The position numbers and the translations under genes are program-made. A DNA stretch of 64,000 bases, from NCBI RefSeq assembly GCF_024199795.1, contig NZ_JANADK010000001.1, forward strand, positions 1,860,001 to 1,924,000, given 5' to 3'. Under the pieces are notes generated by a model. It was not told the origin of the DNA. It ran no database searches and saw nothing but the letters and a program-made list of their open reading frames with translations. This document shows positions 56,214 through 64,000 of the stretch, in pieces (within the stretch, counting starts at the first letter, position 1; each line of letters begins with the position of its first letter). This DNA comes from Bradyrhizobium sp. CCGB01 (GTDB lineage: Bacteria > Pseudomonadota > Alphaproteobacteria > Rhizobiales > Xanthobacteraceae).

Positions 56214-57687
56214 ATGAATATGCAAACGCGCGATTTCATTGTCGTCGACCGCTGGCGCGGCAAGGCGTTCTTGGGAATGGAGCGTCACTGACGGCGGCGG
56301 CATGGATATCTGTGATTCGGCGACGGGCGCGCTGCTCGGTTCGGTTGGCATCGCCGATCCGAACGACATCGCGAAGGCCGCGCGCGAGGCGCGCCAAGCC
56401 CAGCAGGCATGGGCTTTGAAACTACCGCAGGAACGTGCAGCAATCCTCAACAAGGCGGCCGCTCTGCTCGAGCGGAATGGCGAAGAGCTGATCGGCTGGA
56501 TCATGCGCGAGAGCTGTTCGATCGAGCCTAAGGCTGCGATCGAGATCGAGCACGGTGCAGGCCTCGTGCGCCATGCGGCGGCGATCGCGATCGAGCCGAA
56601 CGGCATCATGCTGCCGTCGATGGAGCACGGGCGATCCAACACAGCCAAACGCGTGCCCCATGGCGTGGTCGGCGTGATCTCGCCCTTCAACTTCCCGCTG
56701 GTGCTCTCCATCCGGGCCATCGCCGCGGCGCTCGCAGTGGGTAATGCCGTGGTTCATAAACCCGATCCCCGAACGTCGGTATCAGGCGGTATCATCATCG
56801 CGCGCATTTTCGAGGATGCGGGCTTGCCCAAGGGAGTGCTGCAGGTCGTGCCGGGCGGAGCTGCGGCAGGTGAGGCGATGTGCGCCGATCCGAACATCGC
56901 GATGATCTCCTTCACCGGCTCGGCGGAAGGCGGCAGCAAGGTCGGCGAGGTCGCCGGCCGCCATCTCAAGAAGGTGCAGCTCGAGCTCGGTGGCAAGAAT
57001 TCACTGATCGTCCTCGACGACGTCGATATCGACGTCGCGGCTTCCAATGTCGCCTGGGGTACCTTCCTGCATCAGGGACAGATCTGCATGTCGACTGGCC
57101 TCGTGCTCGCGCATGCCAACATCGCCGATGCGCTAGCGGCAAAGATCGCCGAGAAGGCGCGGCATCTGCCCGCCGGCGATCCGTCATCCAGGCAGGTTGC
57201 GCTTGGCCCCATCATCAGCGACGCACAGGTCGCGAAGATCCAGGCGATCGTCGACGAGGCGGTGGCCAAGGGCGCGCGGCTGCTGGCCGGCGGTGGCCAC
57301 GAGGGACGCTATTACCAGGCGACCATGCTCGCGGGCGTGAAGCCGGGGATGCGCGCCTTTGTGGAGGAGATTTTTGGGCCTGTCGCCTGCCTCGTAATCT
57401 TCGCGACCGACGATGAAGCTGTCGAGCTGGCCAATCGCTCCGACTGTGGCCTCGCCGCCGGCGTGATCTCCGGCTCGATCGCGCGGGCGCGGGCTGTCGG
57501 CGATCGCCTTGCTGTCGGCCAGCTTCACATCAACGACCAGACCGTGAATGGCGGGCCGTTCGCGCCGTTCGGCGGGCGCGGCCGTTCCGGCAACGGCAGC
57601 CGCATCGGCGGGCCCGCCATCTGGGAAGAGTTCACGCAGTGGGTGTGGACCTCGGAGAAGCCGCAGGCGACGCCCTATCCGTTCTGA
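56214..57687 (+). CDS. aromatic aldehyde dehydrogenase (benzaldehyde/vanillin type), N-terminal frameshift
   Basis: It oxidises aromatic aldehydes to acids with NAD(P)+. ISPFNFPLVLSIRAIAAALA, the catalytic Glu in QLELGGKNSLI and the nucleophilic Cys in GQICMSTGLVLAH are intact, as are the ends GPFAPFGGRGRSG and WTSEKPQATPYPF. The natural start seems to be the ATG at 56214 (NMQTRDFIVVDRWRGKAFLG) behind GGAGGGGAG, but one base is missing near 56273 (expected FLGEWSVTDGG), so that frame stops at 56291. Use of the ATG at 56239 gives a 482-residue protein with an altered 15-residue start, which could still fold. The alcohol dehydrogenase follows after 88 bases. Confidence 0.8.
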
Positions 57688-57775
57688 ACCAGTTCGCAAT
57701 ATCGCATAGCTTCCGGCGCTTGCGTGCCGGAAGCCTTGCACCTCGAACCGTCTGATTTTTTTTTGGAGATTAGGA

Positions 57776-58876
57776 ATGAAGATTCGTGCCGCCGTCGCCC
57801 GCGAAAAGGGCGCGCCGCTGAAGCTTGAAACCATCGACCTTGAAGCCCCGCGCCCCGACGAGATCCTCGTCAAGGTCAAAGCCACTGGCGTCTGTCACAC
57901 CGATCTCGTCGTCCGCAACGGCATGCTGCCGACGCCGCTGCCGGTCGTGCTCGGCCACGAAGGCGCCGGCGTCGTCGTAGCGGTAGGTGCTGCAATCACC
58001 AAGGTGAAACCCGGCGATCACGTGGTGATGACGTTCAATTCCTGTGGCGGCTGCCCGAGCTGTCAGGACCACGCCGCGAGCTATTGCCATGAATTCTTCC
58101 CGCGCAACTTCTTCGCCGCGCGCGCGGATGGATCGAGCGCGCTCTCGGCGGACGGCGCTCGTATAAACGGCAATTTCTTCGGCCAGTCGTCGTTCGCGAC
58201 CCATGCGCTTTGCCACGAGGCCAATGTGGTGAAAGTCACCTCCGACGTCCCGCTCGAACTGCTCGGGCCGCTCGCCTGCGGCATGCAAACCGGCGCCGGC
58301 GCGGTGATGAACGTGCTGAAGATTTCGGCCGGAAAATCCTTCGCGGTGTTCGGACCCGGATCGGTCGGATTGTCCGCGCTGATGGCGGCGCACGCGGCAG
58401 GTGCCAGCACCATCATCGCGGTCGATATCAACCCCGCAAGGCTCGAGAGCGCCAGATCCCTTGGGGCCACACATGCGATCGATTCGCGCCAAACCAATCC
58501 GATCGAGGCGATCATGCGGATCACCGGCACGGGTCTGGATTTCGCGCTCGACACGACCGGTCTACCTGCGGTGATCCGCAACGCCGTGGAGAGCCTTGGC
58601 CCGCGCGGCGCCTGCGGCATTCTCGGTGCGTCTGGGCCGGATGCGGAGATCGTGCTCAACGAGACGCATTTCATGAGCGCCGGTCGCCGCCTGATCGGCA
58701 TCGTCGAAGGCGACTCGGATCCGACCATCTTCATTCCGACCCTGATCGATCTCTACCGTAGCGGCCGTTTCCCGTTCGATAAGCTCGTCAAGTTCTACAC
58801 TCTCGATGAGATCAACATTGCGATCAACGATTCCGAAACCGGCGCCGTAATCAAACCGATCGTGCGAATGAACTGA
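57776..58876 (+). CDS. zinc-dependent aryl-alcohol dehydrogenase (XylB-like)
   Basis: The 366-residue protein is intact. The catalytic-zinc residues appear in VKATGVCHTDLVVR (Cys) and VVLGHEGAGVVVAVG (His, Glu), the structural-zinc cysteines in NSCGGCPSCQDHAASYC, and the NAD-binding Rossmann motif in FAVFGPGSVGLSAL, with the acidic VDIN that follows. Length and the CGGCxxC spacing match benzyl/aryl-alcohol dehydrogenases, which oxidise benzyl-type alcohols to the aldehydes used by the upstream enzyme. GGAGATTAGGA precedes the ATG. It lies in the operon driven from 56011 and is the one enzyme of the three with a clean frame. Confidence 0.9.
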   Translation: MKIRAAVAREKGAPLKLETIDLEAPRPDEILVKVKATGVCHTDLVVRNGMLPTPLPVVLGHEGAGVVVAVGAAITKVKPGDHVVMTFNSCGGCPSCQDHAASYCHEFFPRNFFAARADGSSALSADGARINGNFFGQSSFATHALCHEANVVKVTSDVPLELLGPLACGMQTGAGAVMNVLKISAGKSFAVFGPGSVGLSALMAAHAAGASTIIAVDINPARLESARSLGATHAIDSRQTNPIEAIMRITGTGLDFALDTTGLPAVIRNAVESLGPRGACGILGASGPDAEIVLNETHFMSAGRRLIGIVEGDSDPTIFIPTLIDLYRSGRFPFDKLVKFYTLDEINIAINDSETGAVIKPIVRMN

Positions 58877-58991
58877 AGGAAAGGTCAATCGTAGCGGGCA
58901 AGGGGCCGGGCGTGGCACCTCGTCCTTTCAGGACAACATGGCAACAGACCGATCCACCGGCATACCGCTCACCATCGAAAAAGGAGGAAAC

Positions 58992-59881
58992 ATGTCCAAG
59001 CAGCAGCTCGCAGCGATTTTGCAGAAGAGCGCGCAGTTCCCGCCACCGCCAATGGCAGCCCCGCAGACATATGCGCATGGTTCGAGGCGGTCAATGCGCA
59101 GACGCCGATCCTGGACGGCGCCATGATCGAGAGGGTATCGTCGGGGCCTGTCGGTGACCACCTGATCCGCTATTCCAACTCGAACGACAAGTGCTTGATT
59201 ATCCATCTCCACGGTGGCGGCTTTCTCTTCGGTTCGTCCCGCTCGCACCGGGTCGTCGCTGCTAACCTCGCACGTGCCTCCGGCGTTGCCGTCCTCGTTG
59301 GGGACTATCGGCTCGCGCCCGAACATCCGGCGCCCGCCGCCCATGACGACGCGTTCGCCATATACAAATGGGCACTTGAGCAGGGTTTCGCGCCATCGTC
59401 GATTTGCCTGTCCGGCGACTCGGCGGGCGGTAACCTCACGATATCGACCGCGATGCGTGCCCGCGACGAAGGGCTGCCCAATCCGGGTGCGGTGGTTGTG
59501 ATGTCGCCGGCGCTCGATTTCACCGGCCAGAGCGCTTCGTTCCGCTCCGTCGCCGACGCCCCACTTCTCACCCCGCAACTGGCCGAGCTGTTCAGGTACG
59601 TCTATTTCGGCGCCAGAGTTCACACATCGCCTTATCTTGCGCCGCTGAATCGCGATCTGTCTGAGCTGCCGGCGACTTTGATTCACGTCGGATCGTGGGA
59701 GCTGCTGCGCGACGACAGCGTGCAACTCGCTGAACGACTGCGCCAGGCATGCGTCTTCGCGGAGCTGAAGGTCTGTGACGGCATGTGCCACTCCTGGCAA
59801 CTGTTTGCGCCGATGCTCCACGAAGGCATGGCCTCGATCGAAGAGGTAGCTGCCTTCGCGCGAGGGCGCCTTGTTCATTGA
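58992..59881 (+). pseudogene. alpha/beta hydrolase (HSL-type esterase), one frameshift near the start
   Basis: The ATG at 58992 has a strong AAGGAGGAAAC ribosome binding site and opens SKQQLAAILQKSAQFPPPPM; one base is lost near 59065, after which the family text (WFEAVNAQTPILDGAMIERV) lies in the next frame. From 59123 a 252-residue frame covers the whole catalytic domain: LHGGGFLFGSS (oxyanion hole), CLSGDSAGGNLT (nucleophilic Ser), and the C-terminal His in CDGMCHSWQLF. Translation restarting at 59123 could yield a shortened enzyme. The gene would hydrolyse aromatic or short-chain esters to feed the two dehydrogenases. Confidence 0.75.
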
Positions 59882-61128
59882 TCGTCGAAGGCGTTCACCG
59901 GATTTGTAACGTAAGGACTCCCGAGACGTCAGTTGAATAGTCCGTCGAGCGGCTCGTATTTACTGGCTGCCGGAGCCGCGGCGCCTCGCCGATGCCACTG
60001 CATCAGAACCTGAGCAAAACGCTCAGGCGGAATGGCCGCTAGAATTCCTCATCATTGGCGAGGATGCGGGAGCTCCTCGCCAGAAAGCGGATTGCCGCAA
60101 ATCGTGGCCGCAGCTTGAGGCGACGGTAGGGGATGCGTCGACCCGCAAGCTTGGCTGGCCGTGGCGGGGAACACAGAAAACGGTAATTGGACGCCCTTCC
60201 AATGCTCTCCCGCGGATTGGTTGCGATCGCAGTAGACCGTGCGGCGTTCTGTGAATTGTGGATCTCACACCGGTCGCGGATCGATGATAGTGGCTGACTT
60301 CTCGAACGCGACGTCAGGTAGTGGGATCTCAACTCGCAAATCTTCTCGAAGGTGCCCATTTCGGGTTAAATGTGAATACTGGTGAAGAAGTAGTGAAGTG
60401 CGTCTGAACTTGCGGACATAGTTTTCCGGACGATGCACATGCGAGATGTATTGCGTCTACATGAGATGGATTTTTCTGGAAAAAGGCGTATGAGCGTTAA
60501 AGCGATGACCTCGACAATCCTTCAGAACCAACTGGCCATTGGGCGGCGTGCATTCCTTGACGCCATCTGGCTATGCAGAGATCATAGAGCAGCTAGTCGA
60601 AGAGCTCAGAGAGTTGGAGCTCAACTTTGCTGCTCGCGAGTTTGATTGGCAGGCAAGAGCCCATTCCCCGCATAGCGCGACGGACCGCGCATCAGGGACA
60701 GCCAAGTGCCGGACGTCGGGGGTTGTAGACCTGGAATCGATTTTCGGATGATCGCCGGGTCTTAAGCCAAATCCGCGCCCGATCTCTCGCATGCCTGATC
60801 TTGGCGTCAGTAGTGACGCGCACTGAAGAGCGTCTCCATCAAGCTGAGAAAAGTTGCCGACTCCAAATCGCGCAATAGCAATGGCTCTAGCATGATTGTG
60901 GTCCGGATCGAACGATGCTGACAAAGTTCAAACGGCCCCAGCCACGGATGGGGTAAGCGGCCGGGGGCGGCATTCCCATTCCATGTGCCGCAATCGGCGG
61001 TAGGCGGCACGCTCCAAGTTTAGGCACAGAGGAGCTAACGAACTTTTTCTTGGACCGCTGCCTCGTTTCATTTGGCTCAATGCGAGACGCAGCGAGGACA
61101 TACGCGGCACCGCTCTGCGCGGTCCTGA
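59882..61128. other. about 1.25 kb without a confident gene
   Basis: Open frames on both strands reach 60-128 codons but are Arg/Ser-rich and lack family features. A plus-strand frame at 60539-60751 has a helical, charged middle (AEIIEQLVEELRELELNF) that may be a real small-protein remnant, without a ribosome binding site. No terminator with a T-tract was seen after the hydrolase. Confidence 0.35.
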
Positions 61129-61434
61129 CTTACGGAGTGGTGGCATAAGAAGTTCCGGTTTTCGGCCGGGATCGATCGGAGCGATGGCGTCTCGATTCGG
61201 TCGGAAGATCAATTTGTCCTCGGCGGTCCGGGCTCGACATTTTTCACTTGGGCAGAAGTGACACGAGTTTTCGATAGTGAATCTGCTGCCCATTCTACAT
61301 TGCAATACATCCACGAAGACAAGAATCGTCTAAATCGAACTATCGCAGGAGGGGGAGAACTTCAGGACATAATCGGTCGAATGCAGTCCATTATGAAAAC
61401 CGTGCTGGCCAACAGATGCAACTGGACAGAATGA
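61129..61434 (+). pseudogene. startless protein-like open frame, 101 codons
   Basis: From the stop at 61126 to a TGA at 61432-61434 the plus strand reads WWHKKFRFSAGIDRSDGVSI, DQFVLGGPGSTFFTWAEVTR, SAAHSTLQYIHEDKNRLNRT and DIIGRMQSIMKTVLAN, all in one frame without a usable early start. The even composition and alternating charge look like coding sequence. It may be the C-terminal end of a gene whose N-terminus was lost. I do not recognise the family. Confidence 0.4.
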
Positions 61435-61810
61435 ACAGGGCTGCCCAGCGCGAAACAAAACAGCCGTGCCTCCTGCCAACCTCGCCGACAAGGCGAAGAA
61501 GCTCCCCATCCCGATCTGAAGTTTGGCAAGGACGACGCGTGAGCGCCGTACTGGTTGACACTGAAAGCAATAGCGCGGCGCGTTGAAAGGATCATTGTCG
61601 CAGTAGTCGATGGTGCATCGGGGCAGCGAACCGGTGGGTGGTCCTCCTCGGCTTCCTTGGAATTCCACCTTTGCGTGGGCAGTGATTTACGCGGGCCGAA
61701 TGGCTCCGGTCGTTGCCGTGCCGGAAGCGTAGGTGCACGCATATGCCCGGACGACAATCCATGCCGTTGGTATCTATCAGCTCTGCGGGCCTCTGATTTG
61801 GATCCCCTTC
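61435..61810. other. about 380 bp without a recognised gene
   Basis: No gene supported. Overlapping frames on both strands (61330-61833) read as shadows without start signals. Confidence 0.35.
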
Positions 61811-62029
61811 CTAGACTTCCCTGTACGGAATAGCGAGGGTTTCACAGATCGACGCAAATGCCTTTTTTGCCTCGGCGCTCTCGAAGCCAAAGCGTGCCCC
61901 GTGGTCTCCACGCTCGATCCACCAATCCGCCCTGTGTCCTCGCGAAACGAAGTATGCCTCTTCGCGCAACTGATCCAATAATCTCCCGTAAGCACGCACA
62001 ATCACGCAGTGTTCCATCTGAACGCTCAT
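61811..62029 (-). CDS. small hypothetical protein, 72 aa
   Basis: The ATG at 62029 opens SVQMEHCVIVRAYGRLLDQL, followed by REEAYFVSRGHRADWWIERG, FGFESAEAKKAFASICETLA and IPYREV. The strand-loop-strand-helix pattern is typical of a small soluble fold, and the sequence is clearly protein-like. The longer frame to 62122 includes a Cys/Phe-rich stretch without features and was not used. The ribosome binding site is poor. The family was not recognised. Confidence 0.5.
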   Translation of the reverse strand: MSVQMEHCVIVRAYGRLLDQLREEAYFVSRGHRADWWIERGDHGARFGFESAEAKKAFASICETLAIPYREV

Positions 62030-62886
62030 TGAAGGAAAGCAACACAGGCAGGTAAACACATATCCAGAAGACGCTGCAATGACAAATGCGAATCCGCACC
62101 TGGTCGTCGTTCCTTCGGACAAGATATCGAAGCTCGATGCGTGTTCCTCGCTCGCCGGGGCCTCTTGCGTTGCGTTCCTGCATTTGTCGGGTGGTAGCCC
62201 AGCGAAGAGCTTCTGCGCGGCTTGTGTGCCATTGTTTTTGGCAGCTTTCGATGCGCATCTTGGCGGCTATCTCTAGAAGATGCGATTGATCCGCAAGGGC
62301 GCGATGCTCGTCACGTTTCTCGATGGCCCCCATGTCTCCTGGAGTTGGTCGGACAATTATCTGGCCAGCCTAATTGCGCTTGCCGCCGGCGCAATGGTGG
62401 GCCGTTTGATCAGGTGCGCAATGATCCACCGTGACTATGCCGCGAACGTACACTCTATGCTTTGTTTAGAGAAACGGATAGGCAGCTGCCCCTGCGAGCG
62501 AACAGCGGCGCCAGCTCAGGAGAGCAAATCAGACCACTCGGATTGTCCAGGCTTATCCGGCAAAGCTGTGGATGGCCCAAGCAGCGGTTCTCCGGATTCA
62601 GCCAGAGACGCCGATGCCGTACCGAGGATGTTCGTTAACGCTGGCCCGCCGGTGTTGGTACGTACGCTCGTTGCATATCGCCTGGGCACCATCACGAACT
62701 CGCGAATCGCCTTCAGCGACGTTGTGGACGACGAGCGCCAAGTGTTGCGCAAAGCTGTGCTCGTTCGCTGGCGCGTACTCAGAATTCAGGAGGACTGCGT
62801 TCTGGTCCGTACAGATCGCAACCTAAGTAATGATACGGAGGCCAGCCGTCGCACTTTCTTGATCTTCGAAATGCATCCTCATCTAC
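62030..62886. other. about 850 bp, one long unsupported frame
   Basis: A 236-codon plus-strand frame spans 62280-62990 (for example WSDNYLASLIALAAGAMVG, one possible membrane segment, and VRWRVLRIQEDCVLVR). It overlaps the next small gene in another frame and has no recognised domain or clear start signal. It may be chance or a decayed gene. Confidence 0.35.
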
Positions 62887-63093
62887 ATGAAACCATACAG
62901 ACCAATCTACGATCCACAACTCTGGCGAGGTCGTGCGCAAGCAACGCGGCTCAAAGCGGACTCGCTCGGACCCGGCAAACCCAGAGATAGGCTCCTGAAA
63001 ATCGCTGAGGAATACGACAAGCTAGCCAAGCACGCCGAAGTGCACGACGCGCTCAGAATCAACGAAGATTCAGATTCGGGTCAGGATTTCTGA
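62887..63093 (+). CDS. small helical hypothetical protein, 68 aa
   Basis: It reads KPYRPIYDPQLWRGRAQATR, DSLGPGKPRDRLLKIAEEYD, KLAKHAEVHDALRINEDSDS. It matches a common rhizobial small-protein pattern ('DPxHWRxRAEExRxLAExxxDxxxRxxMLxIAxxYxxLAxxA'), which is helical with no known function. The ATG at 62887 lies in the last part of the doubtful 62280 frame. The conserved Trp-Arg and IAEEYDKLA positions make it credible. Confidence 0.55.
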   Translation: MKPYRPIYDPQLWRGRAQATRLKADSLGPGKPRDRLLKIAEEYDKLAKHAEVHDALRINEDSDSGQDF

Positions 63094-63478
63094 TCGTTCC
63101 CCGCTGTCTTTGACGAAATCCCCGAGCGGCTCGCGCCGAGCCAGGCCGATGCCTTGACTCGATCTTGGCCAATGCTTCGGACGCGGTGCTTCCGAGCTTG
63201 CGAGAGCTGAGACATTCCGCGAAATCAACCGCAATTCGCGCCTCTTCACACTGTACAGCATGTCTGACTCGCGCAAAATCGACTCATACAAAGGGACTAT
63301 CAAATTCGCGGGGAGAAGCTAGGGCTGAGACTCGATCAGAGCCAGAAGGCGACGGCGGTTGCGAGCGCCACGGCGGACAGGGACAAGATGTAACCTGACG
63401 TAGCGTTAGATTTGCGTTTTGCATTCGCTCTGTTAAGCAGAAGGACGGCTGGGGTTAAGCTAAGGAAGTGACGCTCGA

Positions 63479-63691
63479 ATGAAAAAATGCTTGTTTGTGA
63501 CTGCGACCGCCATCGCGCTTGCAGCGACGGGGCCGGCTTTCGTCGCTGAGGCCGCAGGACGGGCCGACACCAATGCACAGCTCGACGATCCCTCAGGTTT
63601 TTGCAGCTCCAGCCCGTCGACGGAATGGCTCTGCCGAGTTTTTTCTTGCTTAACCGACCCGGAGTGCGTCCTAGGGTCCGTATCTAATTAA
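63479..63691 (+). CDS. small secreted Cys-containing protein, 70 aa (passenger gene, copy B)
   Basis: Its predicted protein is identical to the product of 14902-15114: signal peptide (KKCLFVTATAIALAATGPAF), then a short mature chain with four cysteines. The upstream 75 bases, including GGAAGTGACGCTCGA, are the same as well, so any promoter in this part moved with it. Two identical copies 48.6 kb apart inside the same mobile unit make chance conservation unlikely, although the duplication may be too recent to show selection. Confidence 0.65.
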   Translation: MKKCLFVTATAIALAATGPAFVAEAAGRADTNAQLDDPSGFCSSSPSTEWLCRVFSCLTDPECVLGSVSN

Positions 63692-63705
63692 GGGCTGAGA
63701 CTCGA

Positions 63706-64000
63706 TCAGAGCCAGAAGGCGACGGCGGTTGCGAGCGCCACGGCGGACAGGAAATTGGCGGCGAGCTTGTCATAGCGGGTATGGACGCGCCGGAAGTCCT
63801 TGAGGCGGCAGAAGGCGTTCTCGATCAAGTGGCGGCCCCGGTAGCGCTGCTTGTCATATCGGATGGTGCGCCGGCGGTTGCGGCGGCCGGGTCTGACGGG
63901 CGTGGCGCCCGCTTGGCGGGCGAGGCGGCGTAACCGGTCGGCGTCATAGCCTTTGTCACCCAGCAGGTATCGCATCGGCCCGGCCCGTTCGAGAAGCGCG
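63706..64000 (-). mobile_element. IS5-family transposase C-terminal part (copy B, continues past the window)
   Basis: The frame from the stop at 63706 reads, going upstream, FLSAVALATAVAFWL, HLIENAFCRLKDFRRVHTRY, NRRRTIRYDKQRYRGRH and YLLGDKGYDADRLRRLARQA, the same as copy A. It holds the second catalytic Asp and the Glu. The rest, including the region frameshifted in copy A, is outside the window. Confidence 0.85.

Larger units (their letters stand above)
63323..64000. mobile_element. IS5-like unit carrying a passenger gene (copy B, cut by the window end)
   Basis: This is the same unit as 14746-15958. It is preceded by CTAG (63319-63322) in unrelated flanking DNA, and continues through the 59-bp end, the small secreted-protein gene, the second 59-bp copy and the start of the transposase region up to the window edge. 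The only difference noticed in the shared part is one base in the outer 59-bp copy (CCAG here, CTAG in copy A at about 14765). Such near-identity argues for recent movement or gene conversion. Confidence 0.75.

Noticed and set aside
62280..62990. 236-residue open reading frame as a gene
   Set aside because: No ribosome binding site or domain, it overlaps a better-supported small gene in another frame, and its composition varies along its length.

Overview
The window looks like part of a Bradyrhizobium symbiosis island. The inference rests on gene content: a stand-alone sigma-54 gene (rpoN1 type), a stand-alone groES-groEL pair, a broken hemN, a fragment of panC, alphaproteobacterial small-protein families (DUF768, DUF3102, DUF3892 types), and a very high density of decayed insertion sequences. 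No nod, nif, fix or type III secretion structural gene and no tRNA or rRNA gene was recognised. Intact genes are islands among remnants, many of which still read through if one or two single-base indels are allowed.

Layout. 1-3.3 kb: IS3-family pieces around a fused remnant of molybdenum hydroxylase subunits and a broken lactonase-like gene. 3.6-5.0 kb and 9.5-11.1 kb: two diverged copies of one cassette (DUF3102-type gene, convergent DUF3892-type gene, then a palindromic repeat); the repeat recurs near 31.7 kb and in part near 14.3 kb. 5.2-7.6 kb: remnants of a DUF768-type gene, panC and a substrate-binding protein. 7.7-9.3 kb: a ParA ATPase overlapping an unknown 316-residue gene. 11.8-15.9 kb: an acetyltransferase, a dead IS256-type transposase and an IS5-like unit carrying a small secreted Cys-containing peptide gene; the same unit begins again at 63.3 kb. 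17.2-21.6 kb: an intact RND efflux adaptor and pump behind a perfect palindrome. 23-24.8 kb: a two-domain outer-membrane beta-barrel protein. 25-33.8 kb: IS, group II intron and beta-propeller remnants with a few small intact genes. 33.8-38.0 kb: an M28-like protein and a DUF3141/PhaC-like protein. 38.4-44.5 kb: IS mosaic, two intact copies of an unknown 128-residue family, a broken serine carboxypeptidase and a cold-shock protein. 45.7-50.1 kb: rpoN, then groES-groEL on the opposite strand. 50.4-52.9 kb: FkbM methyltransferase and hemN pseudogenes. 54.0-59.9 kb: an aryl-alcohol/aldehyde oxidation locus with a divergent XylR/DmpR-type activator.

How it fits together. The clearest circuit is at 54-60 kb. 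A textbook -24/-12 promoter with two palindromic upstream sites exactly 40 bp apart precedes an aldehyde dehydrogenase, a zinc aryl-alcohol dehydrogenase and an alpha/beta hydrolase, and the divergent gene is a sigma-54 activator. That activator carries two frameshifts and a stop, and two of the three enzyme genes are frame-shifted near their starts, so the locus is decaying although its cis sites look intact. The sigma-54 gene needed for such a promoter lies 10 kb away.

The most unusual candidates are the IS5-like unit with a passenger secreted-peptide gene present at two loci; the repeated DUF3102/DUF3892 cassette with its palindromic repeat; the ParA-unknown gene pair; and the duplicated 128-residue family. 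All calls come from reading the sequence; no database search was run.
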